This document shows, piece after piece, positions 27,738-36,885 of a DNA stretch of 64,000 nt. The DNA is taken from contig LNEO01000246.1 of assembly GCA_001465015.1 (NCBI GenBank), positions 1 through 64,000 on the forward strand. The letters run 5' to 3'. Both the position numbers and the translations under genes were made by a program. The notes under the pieces were generated by a model, which made no database searches, was not told the origin of the DNA, and saw only the letters and a list, made by a program, of their open reading frames with translations. The stretch's first letter is position 1. Every line of letters starts with the position of its first letter. Source of the stretch: Deltaproteobacteria bacterium Ga0077539. GTDB taxonomy: Bacteria > Myxococcota_A > Polyangia > Polyangiales > Ga0077539.

Positions 27738-28685
27738 ATGGAACTCACCATCCTTTCGGGCTCGAGCCATCCAACCCTTACACGCGATATCTGCGAGAGG
27801 CTCGGGGTGCCCCTCGCGAGCTCGACCGTCACGCGATTCTCCAACGACAATCTCAAGGTCCGCATCGACGAGAGCGTTCGTGGAAAAGACGTCTTCGTCG
27901 TCCAGACGGCCTGCCCGCCGGTCCAGGATCACCTGTTCGAGCTATTGCTCTTCATCGACGCGCTGCGCGGCGCGAGCGCGGGGCGGATCACCGCGGTGAT
28001 CCCGTATTTTTTCTACGCTCGCTCGGACAAGAAGGACGAGCCGAGGATCTCGATCACGGCGCGGCTGGTGGCGGAGCTGTTGCAGACCGCGGGCGCCGAC
28101 CGGCTGCTGACGCTCGACCTGCATTCGCCGCAGATTCACGGATTTTTCAAGATTCCCGTCGATCACATCACGGCGGTGCCGACGCTCGTGACGGCGCTCG
28201 AGCGCGATCGCGAGCTGATGAGCGCCCCGGTCGTGGTCGCGCCGGACGTCGGCGAGTCCAAGGACGCAGGCCGCTTCGCGCGCAGGCTCAACGCGCTGCT
28301 CGCGGTCGTCGACAAGCGACGCACCGGCGACGACGAAAAGGCGCGGCCGGTCAACATGGTCGGCGAAGTCTCGGGCCGGCACGCGGTCATGGTCGACGAC
28401 GAGATGGCCACGGGAGGCACGATCTTCGAAGCCGCGCGGTTTTGCACGGCGCGCGGGGCGGTCTCGGTGCGGGCCGCGGTCGTCCATGCGGTGCTCTCGG
28501 GCGACTGCGCGGAGCGCTTTCGATCGAGCGACCTCGCGAGGCTGATCGTCACAGACACGCTTCCGCTGCCAGAACACAAGCGCGACCCGCGCATCGAAGT
28601 GGTGTCCGTCGCCGGGCTGCTGGCCGACGCGATCTCTCGAATCCACCTCGGAAAGAGCGTGGCTGAAATGATGTCTACTCGCTGA
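27738..28685 (+). CDS. prs: Ribose-phosphate pyrophosphokinase
   Basis: 315 residues, normal for the family. It has FSNDNLKVRI, the catalytic flexible loop around YFFYARSDKKDEPRISITARLVAELLQ, LDLHSPQIHGFF, and the PRPP motif VMVDDEMATGGTI. The flexible-loop KxxR is only partly matched (KKDEPR), so it may be a divergent paralogue. It makes PRPP from ribose 5-phosphate and ATP for nucleotide, His and Trp synthesis. Its 5' region is shared with the divergent FAD gene. Confidence 0.85.
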   Translation: MELTILSGSSHPTLTRDICERLGVPLASSTVTRFSNDNLKVRIDESVRGKDVFVVQTACPPVQDHLFELLLFIDALRGASAGRITAVIPYFFYARSDKKDEPRISITARLVAELLQTAGADRLLTLDLHSPQIHGFFKIPVDHITAVPTLVTALERDRELMSAPVVVAPDVGESKDAGRFARRLNALLAVVDKRRTGDDEKARPVNMVGEVSGRHAVMVDDEMATGGTIFEAARFCTARGAVSVRAAVVHAVLSGDCAERFRSSDLARLIVTDTLPLPEHKRDPRIEVVSVAGLLADAISRIHLGKSVAEMMSTR

Positions 28686-28702
28686 CCCAAAGGAGGGGCG
28701 CG

Positions 28703-29746
28703 ATGCGTATCGACTCGATCCGAGTGAAGGGATTTCGCAACTTTCGTCAGCCGGTGTCGCTCGAGGAGCTGACCGACATCAACGTGCTGCACGGAGAGAA
28801 CAACACGGGCAAGAGCAACCTGATCGACGCGATCGAGCTGGCGTTCGCGCTGCTCGGCGACCTCGCGATGCACCAGTGGCCCGATCGGCAGATGGAGAAG
28901 CTGCTCGGGCTTCGTCCGATCGACGTCTTTCCCGTCGAGGCCCAGGAGGGCTCGGTCGAGATCGTGCTTCGCGTCTCTCTCGACCCCGCGGAGGGAGAGC
29001 ACATCGCGGACACGACGGGCACGCTCGCGTTGCGCAGCGGAGGCTCGGTCGAGATCGAGCTGCTCCTCGCCCGATCAGCCAACGCCTTTCGATGGAACTC
29101 GAGCATCAAGCCCTCGTACGGCCGCACCACCGACGCGGTCGTCGCGCGCACGATCAAGCGCGGCGCGCCTCCGTACAAAGACGACTCGTGCGCGTTTCTC
29201 TCGATGCCTTCGCTTCGATCGGCGTACGGCGGCGCGGAGGGACGCGACACCGTTCCGCAAGGTGTGCTCGCGGCGCTGCTCGACTCGCACGACGCGCGGG
29301 ACGCCAAAGAGCACCGGCTGTGGCAGCGCTTCTCGGACGTCGTCGTCGCTGGGCTCCGCGAGCACCTCGGAGAGGGCCAGCTTCGCCCGAGGTACGAAGC
29401 GCGGACCGAGCGCGTGGTGCTCGAGCTGCACTCGCCCAACGGCGCCATCCCGCTCGAGCGTCTCGGCGGAGGCGTGCAGCGCGTGATCGCGATGGCGGGC
29501 GCGCTGCTCGCATCCAAAGCGCAAATCGTCGCGATCGAAGAGCCCGAGGCCGACCTTCACCACGGGCTGCAGCTGCGCCTGCGCGACATCTTCAAGCGCA
29601 TCATCGCCGACGAGCTCGGCCCCAAGCAGCTGTTGCTCGTCAGCCACTCGCCCGTGTTCGTCGCGACCAGCCACGGGTACATGCTTCGAGCGACCCCTCA
29701 AGGTCCGCGCATCGAGCTCTCTGCCGCGGCCAAGGTCCCTCTCTGA
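28703..29746 (+). CDS. AAA ATPase, OLD/RecF-like ABC-type head domain
   Basis: 347 residues, 17 nt after prs with a strong AAGGAGG. Walker A is HGENNTGKSN, the signature-like region is LERLGGGVQRVIAM, Walker B is IVAIEEPEADLHHG and the switch His is in LLLVSHSPVFV. It therefore has a complete ABC-type AAA head without the long coiled coil of SMC or the Toprim domain of OLD nucleases. Stand-alone AAA_15/AAA_21 proteins of this kind are often of unknown role or belong to defence pairs; no partner nuclease is adjacent. Confidence 0.78.
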   Translation: MRIDSIRVKGFRNFRQPVSLEELTDINVLHGENNTGKSNLIDAIELAFALLGDLAMHQWPDRQMEKLLGLRPIDVFPVEAQEGSVEIVLRVSLDPAEGEHIADTTGTLALRSGGSVEIELLLARSANAFRWNSSIKPSYGRTTDAVVARTIKRGAPPYKDDSCAFLSMPSLRSAYGGAEGRDTVPQGVLAALLDSHDARDAKEHRLWQRFSDVVVAGLREHLGEGQLRPRYEARTERVVLELHSPNGAIPLERLGGGVQRVIAMAGALLASKAQIVAIEEPEADLHHGLQLRLRDIFKRIIADELGPKQLLLVSHSPVFVATSHGYMLRATPQGPRIELSAAAKVPL

Positions 29747-29752
29747 TTGCGA

Positions 29753-29778
29753 CCCCGTTGACCGCGGTCGACTCGGGG
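29753..29778 (+). terminator. Possible terminator hairpin after the AAA gene
   Basis: CCCCG (29753-29757) can pair with CGGGG (29774-29778), enclosing the near-palindrome TTGACCGCGGTCGAC. It begins 7 nt after the stop. No T-run. The 214-nt gap to the next gene otherwise shows only GATACAATC near 29891 (a possible -10 box without a fitting -35) and GGAGG before the next ATG. Confidence 0.3.
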
Positions 29779-29960
29779 CGACGCGCTCGAACACACGGCA
29801 CCACCCGGCCCTACTTCTGCGCTGACTGACCGCGCCCCGCAATCGTCACGGTGATGAGTGTCCGTTGTCGCGATCCCCTTCGCGCATTGCGATACAATCG
29901 AACCTCGCAGTCGGAGGCGTCGCACGGACGCATCGCTCTCTGATTGGAGGAATCACCACC

Positions 29961-32648
29961 ATGAACGAACGATTGCATCTACGCGGCTCTCGTTGGCTCG
30001 CGCTCGCTGCGACCACGATCATCGCTGCGTGCTCAGATTCGTCGGTGCCGAGCGGCGACACCGGCGTCACAGGCGACACCGGGATCAACACCGGCATGGA
30101 CTCGACCATCGACACCGGCGCCGACACGGGCGTCTCGACGATGGACTCGGGCGTCGATCCCGACACCGGGTCGACTCCTGCGGATTCGGGCGTGACCGTC
30201 GACACGGGCGTCAGCGTCGACACGGGCGTCAACGTTCGCTGCGCGCCGGGCGTCGACAGCGACGGCGATGGCTTGGACAACGCCTCCGAGTGCGCGGCGA
30301 TGACCGACCCGTTCAATCCCGACTCGGATATGGACGGCGTGTCGGACGGCACCGAAGCCATGTATCCGCGCATTTGCGTCGCCACGATGCCGGCCCGCCA
30401 GCGACGGCCCGGAGTGCGCTGCACGACGGACATGATGTGCATGGCAGGCGAGGTCTGTCGCGGGCTCGATCCGCGCTCGCGCGACTCGGACATGGACGGA
30501 GTCCCCGACAACGAAGAGGACACCAACTTCGACGGGATGATCGACGTGGGCCGCGGCGAGACCGATCCGCGCCTCGGCGATAGCGATGGCGACGGTGTTC
30601 CCGACAATATGAGCGGGCTCGCGATCTGCCGCCCGTCGGGCCTCGCGACGGTCGTTCAAAACGGAATCCCCGGACGCCCGGTGCAAGTGGGCTACGCCCC
30701 GTCGTGGCGCAACAACGGGCGCGTCACGGGAACCATGAACCGCGGCGCCATCGTCCTCGACGAGGTGATGGCCAACGTCGCCGGCATCGTCGCAGCGCAG
30801 CCGTCAGTCGGCGCCGACGCGCGCGCCGAGTCGATGCGCATCGAGCCGATCATCACCGCGGCGCTCGGCGCGGGAACAGCCGCGGTCCTCGTGGGTCGCG
30901 CGCTGCGAACGCACGAGATGAACGACGCGATCACCAGCACCTACCGCGTCGCCCGCGCGACGTCCGCCAACGTGCTCCGCGACGCGCTCGTCATGCCGCT
31001 CACGGGCGCCGCCGCGCCCGCGGCGATGGGCGTCGTCGGAATGTCTGCAGAATTCCTCGTGGATATCACGGTCGTCCGTCGCACCACCGGCATGTCCGCG
31101 GCGACGACGGACGTGCTCGTCACGGTCGCGCCCCGCGCGTCCTACGACGACGCGATGCAGAACACTGCGATCCGCGCGATCGACCTCGTCAACTCGACGG
31201 CCACGGCGCAGATCGATCGCGGTCTCGGCTTTCAGTGCCAGAGCTTCCGGGCGATGGGCACACCTGAGGTCGACTTCATCTGGACCGTCGACACCTCGGG
31301 CTCGATGGGTCCCTACCAAGAGCGCGTGGGTCGTACGGCCAACGCGTTCTTCACGCGCATGCAGGCGGCGGGCATCAACTTCCGCGTCGGCGTGCTGCAG
31401 GCCGGATCGGTCGCAACGGGCCCCAACCTCGACACCCCTGGATTCACGTGGATCAGCGGCGCGGACGCCACGGGCGCACGACAACTGTGCAATCGCGTCA
31501 CGTCCGCAGGCCTCGGCACCTGCCCCCTTCTGCCGGCGATGCCTGACATGGAGAGCCCGTACCCCTTCACGCCATCCACCGAAGAGCCCACGGCCGCCGC
31601 GATCCTCACGCACCGCACGATGAGCATGCGTCCCGCCGCGGACATGCGTCGGTATCGCCCTGCGCCCGCGCGGTTCGTCGCCTTTCTCGTGACCGACGAG
31701 CCTGGCACCAACGACTTCGGGCGCTACTTCCAGAACAACGACGACGCCTCGGTCGTGCCCGCCCGTCCGTGGGCAGGCACCCGCGGCGCGGCGTACACCG
31801 TCGCGGCGCAGAACAACATCATCGACTACTTCCGCCGCAACAACATCCTCACGTTCGGCCTCTTGCCCCGCACCGCGGTGTCCTGCGCGACCGCGCCGGT
31901 CGCCGAGCTGCCGCGCTGCGTGGTCGAAGGCAACGGCGGCGCGGTGATTCCGATCGCCACGGCCACGGACGCAGAGGTCGCCGTCGCGATGAACCGCATC
32001 GTCGACGCGATCGCCGGCGCCGCGAGCCAGTTCCGTCTCACGAGCACGCCGATCACCAGCACCCTCAAGGTGCGCGTGCGCGGCATGGACGTTCCGCGAT
32101 CGCGCGCCAACGGCTTCGACTACGACTCGGCGTCGAACGCGATCGTCTTCTACGGCGCGACGCTTCGTCCGCGGATGGGCGACGAGGTCGTGATCTCGTA
32201 CCGCATCTGGCAGCCGTGTCCCTCGACGGGCGGCGCGTGCACCACCGACGCGCAGTGCTGCTTGCCGCACGTCTGCCGCATGGGACGCTGCATGACGCCC
32301 TGCGTGATGACCGCAGGAACGTGCGTCGACAACGCCGACTGCTGCGCGCCCAACATCTGCATCTCGGGCCGCTGCGCGCCTCCGACCACCTGCCGCCCGG
32401 CCGGTGAAATGTGCATGCGAAGCGAAGACTGCTGCGCGCCCAACACCTGCATGGGTGGCCGCTGCACGCCTCCGCCGCTGTGCCGCCCGGTCGGCGACAT
32501 GTGCTCGAGCGCGATGGACTGCTGCGACCGCAACTGCGTCGGCGGCCGCTGCGCGCCGCCTCCCTGCCGCAACATTGGCCAGAGCTGCACCACGGCGTCG
32601 GACTGCTGCGATCGCAGCTGCATCGGCGGCGTCTGCGCCCCAGGCTGA
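29961..32648 (+). CDS. Surface lipoprotein with VWA domain and C-terminal Cys-rich repeats
   Basis: About 895 residues; ATG 29961 with GGAGG upstream. The lipobox is IAAC, then a DTGV-type linker (about 30-95). A thrombospondin-3-like calcium region follows (DSDGDGLD, DSDMDGVSD, DSDGDGVPD; about 98-220). A VWA domain (about 436-690) has the metal site DTSGSMG. The C-terminus (about 750-895) has five Cys-rich repeats of about 26 residues, each with a CC pair and ending GRC or GVC. It is probably an outer-membrane-anchored adhesive or scaffolding protein that depends on calcium/magnesium. Ligand unknown. Confidence 0.8.
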   Translation: MNERLHLRGSRWLALAATTIIAACSDSSVPSGDTGVTGDTGINTGMDSTIDTGADTGVSTMDSGVDPDTGSTPADSGVTVDTGVSVDTGVNVRCAPGVDSDGDGLDNASECAAMTDPFNPDSDMDGVSDGTEAMYPRICVATMPARQRRPGVRCTTDMMCMAGEVCRGLDPRSRDSDMDGVPDNEEDTNFDGMIDVGRGETDPRLGDSDGDGVPDNMSGLAICRPSGLATVVQNGIPGRPVQVGYAPSWRNNGRVTGTMNRGAIVLDEVMANVAGIVAAQPSVGADARAESMRIEPIITAALGAGTAAVLVGRALRTHEMNDAITSTYRVARATSANVLRDALVMPLTGAAAPAAMGVVGMSAEFLVDITVVRRTTGMSAATTDVLVTVAPRASYDDAMQNTAIRAIDLVNSTATAQIDRGLGFQCQSFRAMGTPEVDFIWTVDTSGSMGPYQERVGRTANAFFTRMQAAGINFRVGVLQAGSVATGPNLDTPGFTWISGADATGARQLCNRVTSAGLGTCPLLPAMPDMESPYPFTPSTEEPTAAAILTHRTMSMRPAADMRRYRPAPARFVAFLVTDEPGTNDFGRYFQNNDDASVVPARPWAGTRGAAYTVAAQNNIIDYFRRNNILTFGLLPRTAVSCATAPVAELPRCVVEGNGGAVIPIATATDAEVAVAMNRIVDAIAGAASQFRLTSTPITSTLKVRVRGMDVPRSRANGFDYDSASNAIVFYGATLRPRMGDEVVISYRIWQPCPSTGGACTTDAQCCLPHVCRMGRCMTPCVMTAGTCVDNADCCAPNICISGRCAPPTTCRPAGEMCMRSEDCCAPNTCMGGRCTPPPLCRPVGDMCSSAMDCCDRNCVGGRCAPPPCRNIGQSCTTASDCCDRSCIGGVCAPG

Positions 32649-32737
32649 TCGACGCGAGCGCGAAGGGGGCGACAGACGTGGAGGGGTGACAGGCGCCGGG
32701 GGGCGCTACAGCCGTGCCGTCGTGCGCGCCCCACAAT

Positions 32738-33217
32738 TCAAGTGAAGATGATCTGCGCGCCCTCGGCGAGGTCGTAGAAATCGCCGGCGGTGATCACGTC
32801 CTTCACCTGCGGGACGAGGTCCTTTTGCTCGCGCTTGAACATCTTCATCGCGAGCTCGCAGGCGTAGAGCTCGGCGCCGGACTCATCGAGGATCTGGATC
32901 ATCTCGCGCACCGTCGGCAGCTCGAGCTCCTCCATCTGCTTCTTCATCATTTTGGCGGCCAGCGCCTCCATGCCGGGAAGGCCGCCGAGCATCGTGGGCA
33001 TTGCTGCGCTCGGGTTGCCGGCGATGTTGACGTGCAGGTGATCGACCTTCGACTCGGTGATGACGTCGAGGCCCCAGAACGTGAAGAACACAAACGCGTC
33101 GATGCCCGACTGCCGCGCGGCGTTTGCGAGGATCAACGACGGGTACGCCTCGTCGAGCCCGCCGTGCGAGCAGATGAGCGCCACTTTTCGATGCGGGGTA
33201 GCGATGTTGGTGGTCAC
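32738..33217 (-). CDS. DsrE/DsrF-like (DsrE2) sulfurtransferase-type protein
   Basis: 159 residues from a GTG with GGAGA upstream. The fold is indicated by KVALICSHGGLDEAYPSLILANAARQ and FVFFTFWGLDVIT, and a likely sulfur-carrier Cys lies in SGAELYACELAMKMF near residue 119. DsrE2 proteins pass persulfide sulfur between rhodanese, TusA and DsrC-type carriers. Third gene of the SQR operon, 30 nt after the DUF1641-TusE fusion, so it probably accepts sulfur released by sulfide oxidation. Confidence 0.85.
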   Translation of the reverse strand: MTTNIATPHRKVALICSHGGLDEAYPSLILANAARQSGIDAFVFFTFWGLDVITESKVDHLHVNIAGNPSAAMPTMLGGLPGMEALAAKMMKKQMEELELPTVREMIQILDESGAELYACELAMKMFKREQKDLVPQVKDVITAGDFYDLAEGAQIIFT

Positions 33218-33247
33218 GATGGTCTCCGTAAAAACTCAGAGGTGGGT

Positions 33248-34252
33248 TCAGAGGCAGCCAGCGGGCTTGGGGATGCCCGCGATCTTCGCGATCGTGCGCG
33301 CAGGGGCCTTGGGAAACAGCGCGTAGAGGTCCTTGGTCTGCACCGACGCGCCTTGCGTCATGCGTCGGATGTTCGGCGCCACTCCGCTCGACTCGAAGTC
33401 CGCGCGCGCGAAGCGAACGATCGCCCAGTGCGCCTCGGTCATCGCCACGCCCTGCGCGGCCGCGAGCTTCGCGCCGAGCTCGGGGGTCCATTGCTTCGGA
33501 TCAACGAGGTGCCCCTCCGCGGTAAACGCCACGCCGTCGATCACCGCCGCGGTCACCGCGGGCTTGTTCGACGGCGTCGCGCAGGCAGGTCCGCTCGGCG
33601 CCGCTTCGATCGGCTTGGGCGCGGCCACCGCCGCGACGCGCGCCTCCATCCGCTTGGGCGCGATCGTCCGCTCGACGCCGAGCACGTTGCGCGAGCGCTT
33701 GGGCCCGAGCGCCTCCGAGAGCTTCGCCTTGCGCTGCGCGGACGGTGAGCGCTCTTTGGCGGCGGTGACGGCCTGCGCCGCGCGACCCACCTGGCGCATC
33801 ACGTCCATCATGAGCGCCATGCCCTTCTGCACGTTTTCGTCGCGGGTCGCGCGGACCATCCCGACGATCCCGATCGGCTCGACGTCGTCGCTCTTTTGAA
33901 GGACCGTCGCGGTCTCGTTGGCGATCTGAAGCACCTCGGGCTGCGTCATCGCGCGGACGGTCTCGAGGATCCCCACGACCGCGTCGCCGAGCTGGCGCAC
34001 GTCCGCGGGGCTGAAGCCCTCGACGATCCGCTCGGTGACGCCGTAGAGCTCGCGCCCGAAGGCGAACCAGCCCTTCTTCTCGGCGTCCCCGAAGCGCTCG
34101 GTGGCCACGGTCATCACGTCGCGGAGGATGGGCGTGAAGATCTCGAGCATCTCTTGCTGCTTGCGCTGGCGCTCGACGAGAAACTCGAGCTGCGACGAGA
34201 TCGCGTCGAGCCGCGCGAAGACCGCGGCCATGTCGTGTTCTGTTGAATTCAT
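33248..34252 (-). CDS. Fusion protein: DUF1641 domain joined to TusE/DsrC domain
   Basis: About 334 residues, ATG 34252 two bases after the SQR stop. Residues 1-175 are helical with ELYGVTERIVEGFSPADVRQLGDAVVGIL and a MRATRDENVQKGMALMMDV-like end, as in DUF1641 proteins. A basic, Ala/Pro-rich linker follows. Residues about 235-334 are TusE/DsrC-like: FTAEGHLVDPKQWTPELGAKLAA, MTEAHWAIVRFAR, ending GIPKPAGCL with the penultimate Cys that carries persulfide. The second DsrC Cys about ten residues earlier is absent. The fusion implies direct hand-off of sulfur from SQR-linked machinery. Confidence 0.8.
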   Translation of the reverse strand: MNSTEHDMAAVFARLDAISSQLEFLVERQRKQQEMLEIFTPILRDVMTVATERFGDAEKKGWFAFGRELYGVTERIVEGFSPADVRQLGDAVVGILETVRAMTQPEVLQIANETATVLQKSDDVEPIGIVGMVRATRDENVQKGMALMMDVMRQVGRAAQAVTAAKERSPSAQRKAKLSEALGPKRSRNVLGVERTIAPKRMEARVAAVAAPKPIEAAPSGPACATPSNKPAVTAAVIDGVAFTAEGHLVDPKQWTPELGAKLAAAQGVAMTEAHWAIVRFARADFESSGVAPNIRRMTQGASVQTKDLYALFPKAPARTIAKIAGIPKPAGCL

Positions 34253-34254
34253 GG

Positions 34255-35487
34255 TCAGCTCCACTTTCCCGCGGTGAGCATGCGGTGGTCGAGGGGGAGT
34301 TCTTTTCCGGCGAGCAGCACGTTCCAGTAGACCCACTCGAAGGCGAGCTTGCCCCAGTGGTTGACGGAGCTCTCTTCGAGCAGCGTAAACGGCCCCACGC
34401 CCGGCAAGGGAAAGCGCCCCGGCAGCGGCTCGGTGTTGTAGTTGAAGTCGATCAGCATCGCCTTGCCGTAGCCGGTCTCGATGAAGCAGTTGGCGTGTCC
34501 GTCGAACGAAGGCGCGAGCGCCGCACCCCTCGCGAAGCGCAGGATGTTCTCGAAGAGCACCTCGCTCTGAAAGTGCGCGACCGCGCCGGCCTTCGAGCTC
34601 GGCAGGTCCGTCGCGTCACCGATGGCGAACACCTCGGGCCACTTCGCGCTCTGCAGCGTGTGCTTGTGCGTCGGGAGCCAACCGCTGCCGTCACCCATGC
34701 CCGAGCGCGAGATCACCTCCGCGCCCGCGTGGGACGGCACGGTCACGAGCAGGTCGTAGTTGGTCTCGCGACCGTCGTACGAGCGCAGCACGCGCTTGGA
34801 GCCGTCCACCTCGCTCGCCGCGAAATCTCCGATCACCGAGATCCCCCTGCGCGCGAGCATGTCGCCGAACGCCGCAGACGCCTTGGGCTTGGTGAAGGCG
34901 CCCTCGAGCGGCGTGGCGTAGACAATCTCGACCTTGTTTCGAATGCCTCGACCGGTGAAGTACGCGTCCGCGAGAAAGAGAAACTCGAGCGGCGCTACGG
35001 GGCACTTGATGGGCATCTCGACGACGTTGACCACGAGACGGCCGCCCTCGAAACGTTCGAGCTTTCGCGCGAGCGAGACGGCGCCCTCGTAGGTGTAGAA
35101 GTCGAAGGCGCTGTCCTTCCAGCCCACGCCCGTGAGCCCCGGCGTCGACTCGGGCATGATCCTCGAGCCCGTCGCGACGATGAGAATGTCGTAGCGAAGC
35201 TTCTCGCCGCCCTGGAGATAGACCGTCTTTTCGTCGGGCGCGACCCGGTCGATGCCCGTGAGTCGGCAGTCGACACTCGAGTCGACCAGAGGCTTTCGCC
35301 GCCGCACGACCTGCTCGGGTCGATACGTCCCAAACGGAACGAACAAGAGCCCCGGTTGATAGATGTGCACGTCGTCTCGGTCGACGACCGTGATCTTCCA
35401 GTCGGTCGCCGGCAGCGCGCGCACGAGCTTGTTGGCCATCATCGTCCCGGCTGTTCCCGCGCCGAGGATCACCACTTGTTTCATCAT
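34255..35487 (-). CDS. sqr: Sulfide:quinone oxidoreductase-like flavoprotein
   Basis: About 410 residues from MM at 35487/35484. The FAD fold is VVILGAGTAGTMMANKL; IVATGSRIMPES and VFAIGDATDLPSSKAGAVAHFQ are the other nucleotide motifs. Likely redox Cys lie in MPIKCPVAPLEFLFLADAYF and in HANCFIETGYGKA. The C-terminus is amphipathic for membrane contact. SQR oxidises sulfide to zero-valent sulfur and reduces the quinone pool. It leads an operon with TusE- and DsrE-type carriers. The family also includes flavocytochrome c and NADH dehydrogenase relatives; context supports SQR. Confidence 0.85.
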   Translation of the reverse strand: MMKQVVILGAGTAGTMMANKLVRALPATDWKITVVDRDDVHIYQPGLLFVPFGTYRPEQVVRRRKPLVDSSVDCRLTGIDRVAPDEKTVYLQGGEKLRYDILIVATGSRIMPESTPGLTGVGWKDSAFDFYTYEGAVSLARKLERFEGGRLVVNVVEMPIKCPVAPLEFLFLADAYFTGRGIRNKVEIVYATPLEGAFTKPKASAAFGDMLARRGISVIGDFAASEVDGSKRVLRSYDGRETNYDLLVTVPSHAGAEVISRSGMGDGSGWLPTHKHTLQSAKWPEVFAIGDATDLPSSKAGAVAHFQSEVLFENILRFARGAALAPSFDGHANCFIETGYGKAMLIDFNYNTEPLPGRFPLPGVGPFTLLEESSVNHWGKLAFEWVYWNVLLAGKELPLDHRMLTAGKWS

Positions 35488-35707
35488 CGGTGCAACGGCA
35501 TTGCAGCACGCGGGCCAACCATCGCAGCACCCACAGAGCGACGGGCCCCGCCGACGAAGCACGCAATTCTGGATGCGACCAAACGTCGTAGCGACCAACC
35601 GATATGCACCGTTTGCGCGTGGGTGCAGGAGGCGCGCCGCGAAGCAATACAGCAACGATGTTTCAGCTCGTTGCGTCGTCGATGAAACACGCGGATCGAC
35701 CGTGACG

Positions 35708-36796
35708 CTACCTTCGTCGGCCGTCGCCGAGGGCGAGCCCGTTGCTCGTCGCCGCGCCTTCGACGCCCTTTCGCAACACGAGCTTTCGCCCCGCTTCGTG
35801 CCCCTGCGAGCGCGCCTCGGCGTTGCCCGCGCCGCCGGTGCGCACCGTCGAGATCCGCGGGTAGCGCGTGCGGTAGTGCTTCTCGAGCGCAGGGTCGCCC
35901 ACCCACACGAGCCCCTTCTCTTCATTGGTGCGCTGCTCAGCGCGGAGCTTCTCGAGAAAGCCCGTGATCACCCCGGCGCGGTACGCTCTGCGATCGCGGT
36001 CCACTTTGATTCCGTGTGCGCGCTTGTGCTGCCCCCACAGCGCCTCGGCAGTGTGATGCAGAAACGAGTAGACGTACTCGGCCATCGAGACGTTCTCGGG
36101 CGTTCCGGTGACCTCGAGGACGGTCCCGCGCGAGCCGTGCCGCGGACGCCACACCCGGAGCTGGATCACCTCGACGAAAAAGTGCTCGCGCAACACCACG
36201 CCGATCAGCCCGACGGACTCTTCGAGCCTGCCCGCTGGCTCGCCGAGCTCACGAGACACATAGCTGCGCCGAACGTTCGCCTCGATCTCGCCGAGGTTGT
36301 GCTCGAGCATCAGCTTCTGCGCGAGCTTCATCGCCGTCTGCGCCTCGTGCTCGTTGGGGCTCTGCGCTAACGCCAGCAGCTTGGCGACGCGCTCGAGCAC
36401 CACCGAGCGCTCTGCGACGCCCTCCGTCGCAGGCGCCGGCAGCCCGGCCGCGCGAGCGTCGATCCCGCGCTCTCTGCACACCCTCTGAAACAACGGCCCG
36501 TGCGCGGTCTCGTCACGCACGAGCAACGCCTCGTCGACGAACTGGTGCGCCATCTCGTGCTTGAGCACCTCGACCACCACCGTCCAACGGTGGCTCGAGA
36601 TAAAGGCCCGCGACAGCTCGATCGTTCGCGCGCGAGACACCCAGCGCGCGAGCGCCGTCTCGCTGTCGATCAACGCGAACGTCGGCGAGCGCAATCGATC
36701 GTCGAAGAAGAGGCTGTTGCAGAGCTGCCACTCCTCGAGGATCGCGTGGAGCAACGCGCGCTCGAGCTCGAGCGAGAGAGGTTCGAGATCGGTCAC
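35708..36796 (-). CDS. SprT-like zinc-protease domain joined to DUF2786
   Basis: About 362 residues from GTG 36796; a TTG at 36820 is less likely. The first 115 residues are SprT/Spartan-like with HEMAHQFVDE as zinc motif and a preceding SHRWTVVVEVLKH. From about 140, SVVLERVAKLLALAQSPNEHEAQTAMKLAQKLMLEHNL is the DUF2786 signature, followed by a domain to about residue 320. The tail is basic. SprT proteins handle DNA-protein crosslinks or are uncharacterised; this combination occurs in bacteria but has no settled role. A 220-nt gap to the SQR start shows no clear promoter. Confidence 0.75.
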   Translation of the reverse strand: MTDLEPLSLELERALLHAILEEWQLCNSLFFDDRLRSPTFALIDSETALARWVSRARTIELSRAFISSHRWTVVVEVLKHEMAHQFVDEALLVRDETAHGPLFQRVCRERGIDARAAGLPAPATEGVAERSVVLERVAKLLALAQSPNEHEAQTAMKLAQKLMLEHNLGEIEANVRRSYVSRELGEPAGRLEESVGLIGVVLREHFFVEVIQLRVWRPRHGSRGTVLEVTGTPENVSMAEYVYSFLHHTAEALWGQHKRAHGIKVDRDRRAYRAGVITGFLEKLRAEQRTNEEKGLVWVGDPALEKHYRTRYPRISTVRTGGAGNAEARSQGHEAGRKLVLRKGVEGAATSNGLALGDGRRR

Positions 36797-36885
36797 GGCG
36801 CACTCTTTAGCACGCAACAATCGTCCCTCTCGAACAACGCGTCAGTTCACGAAACGTCGCGCGTTTCCCAGGGCGATCGCTCTCG

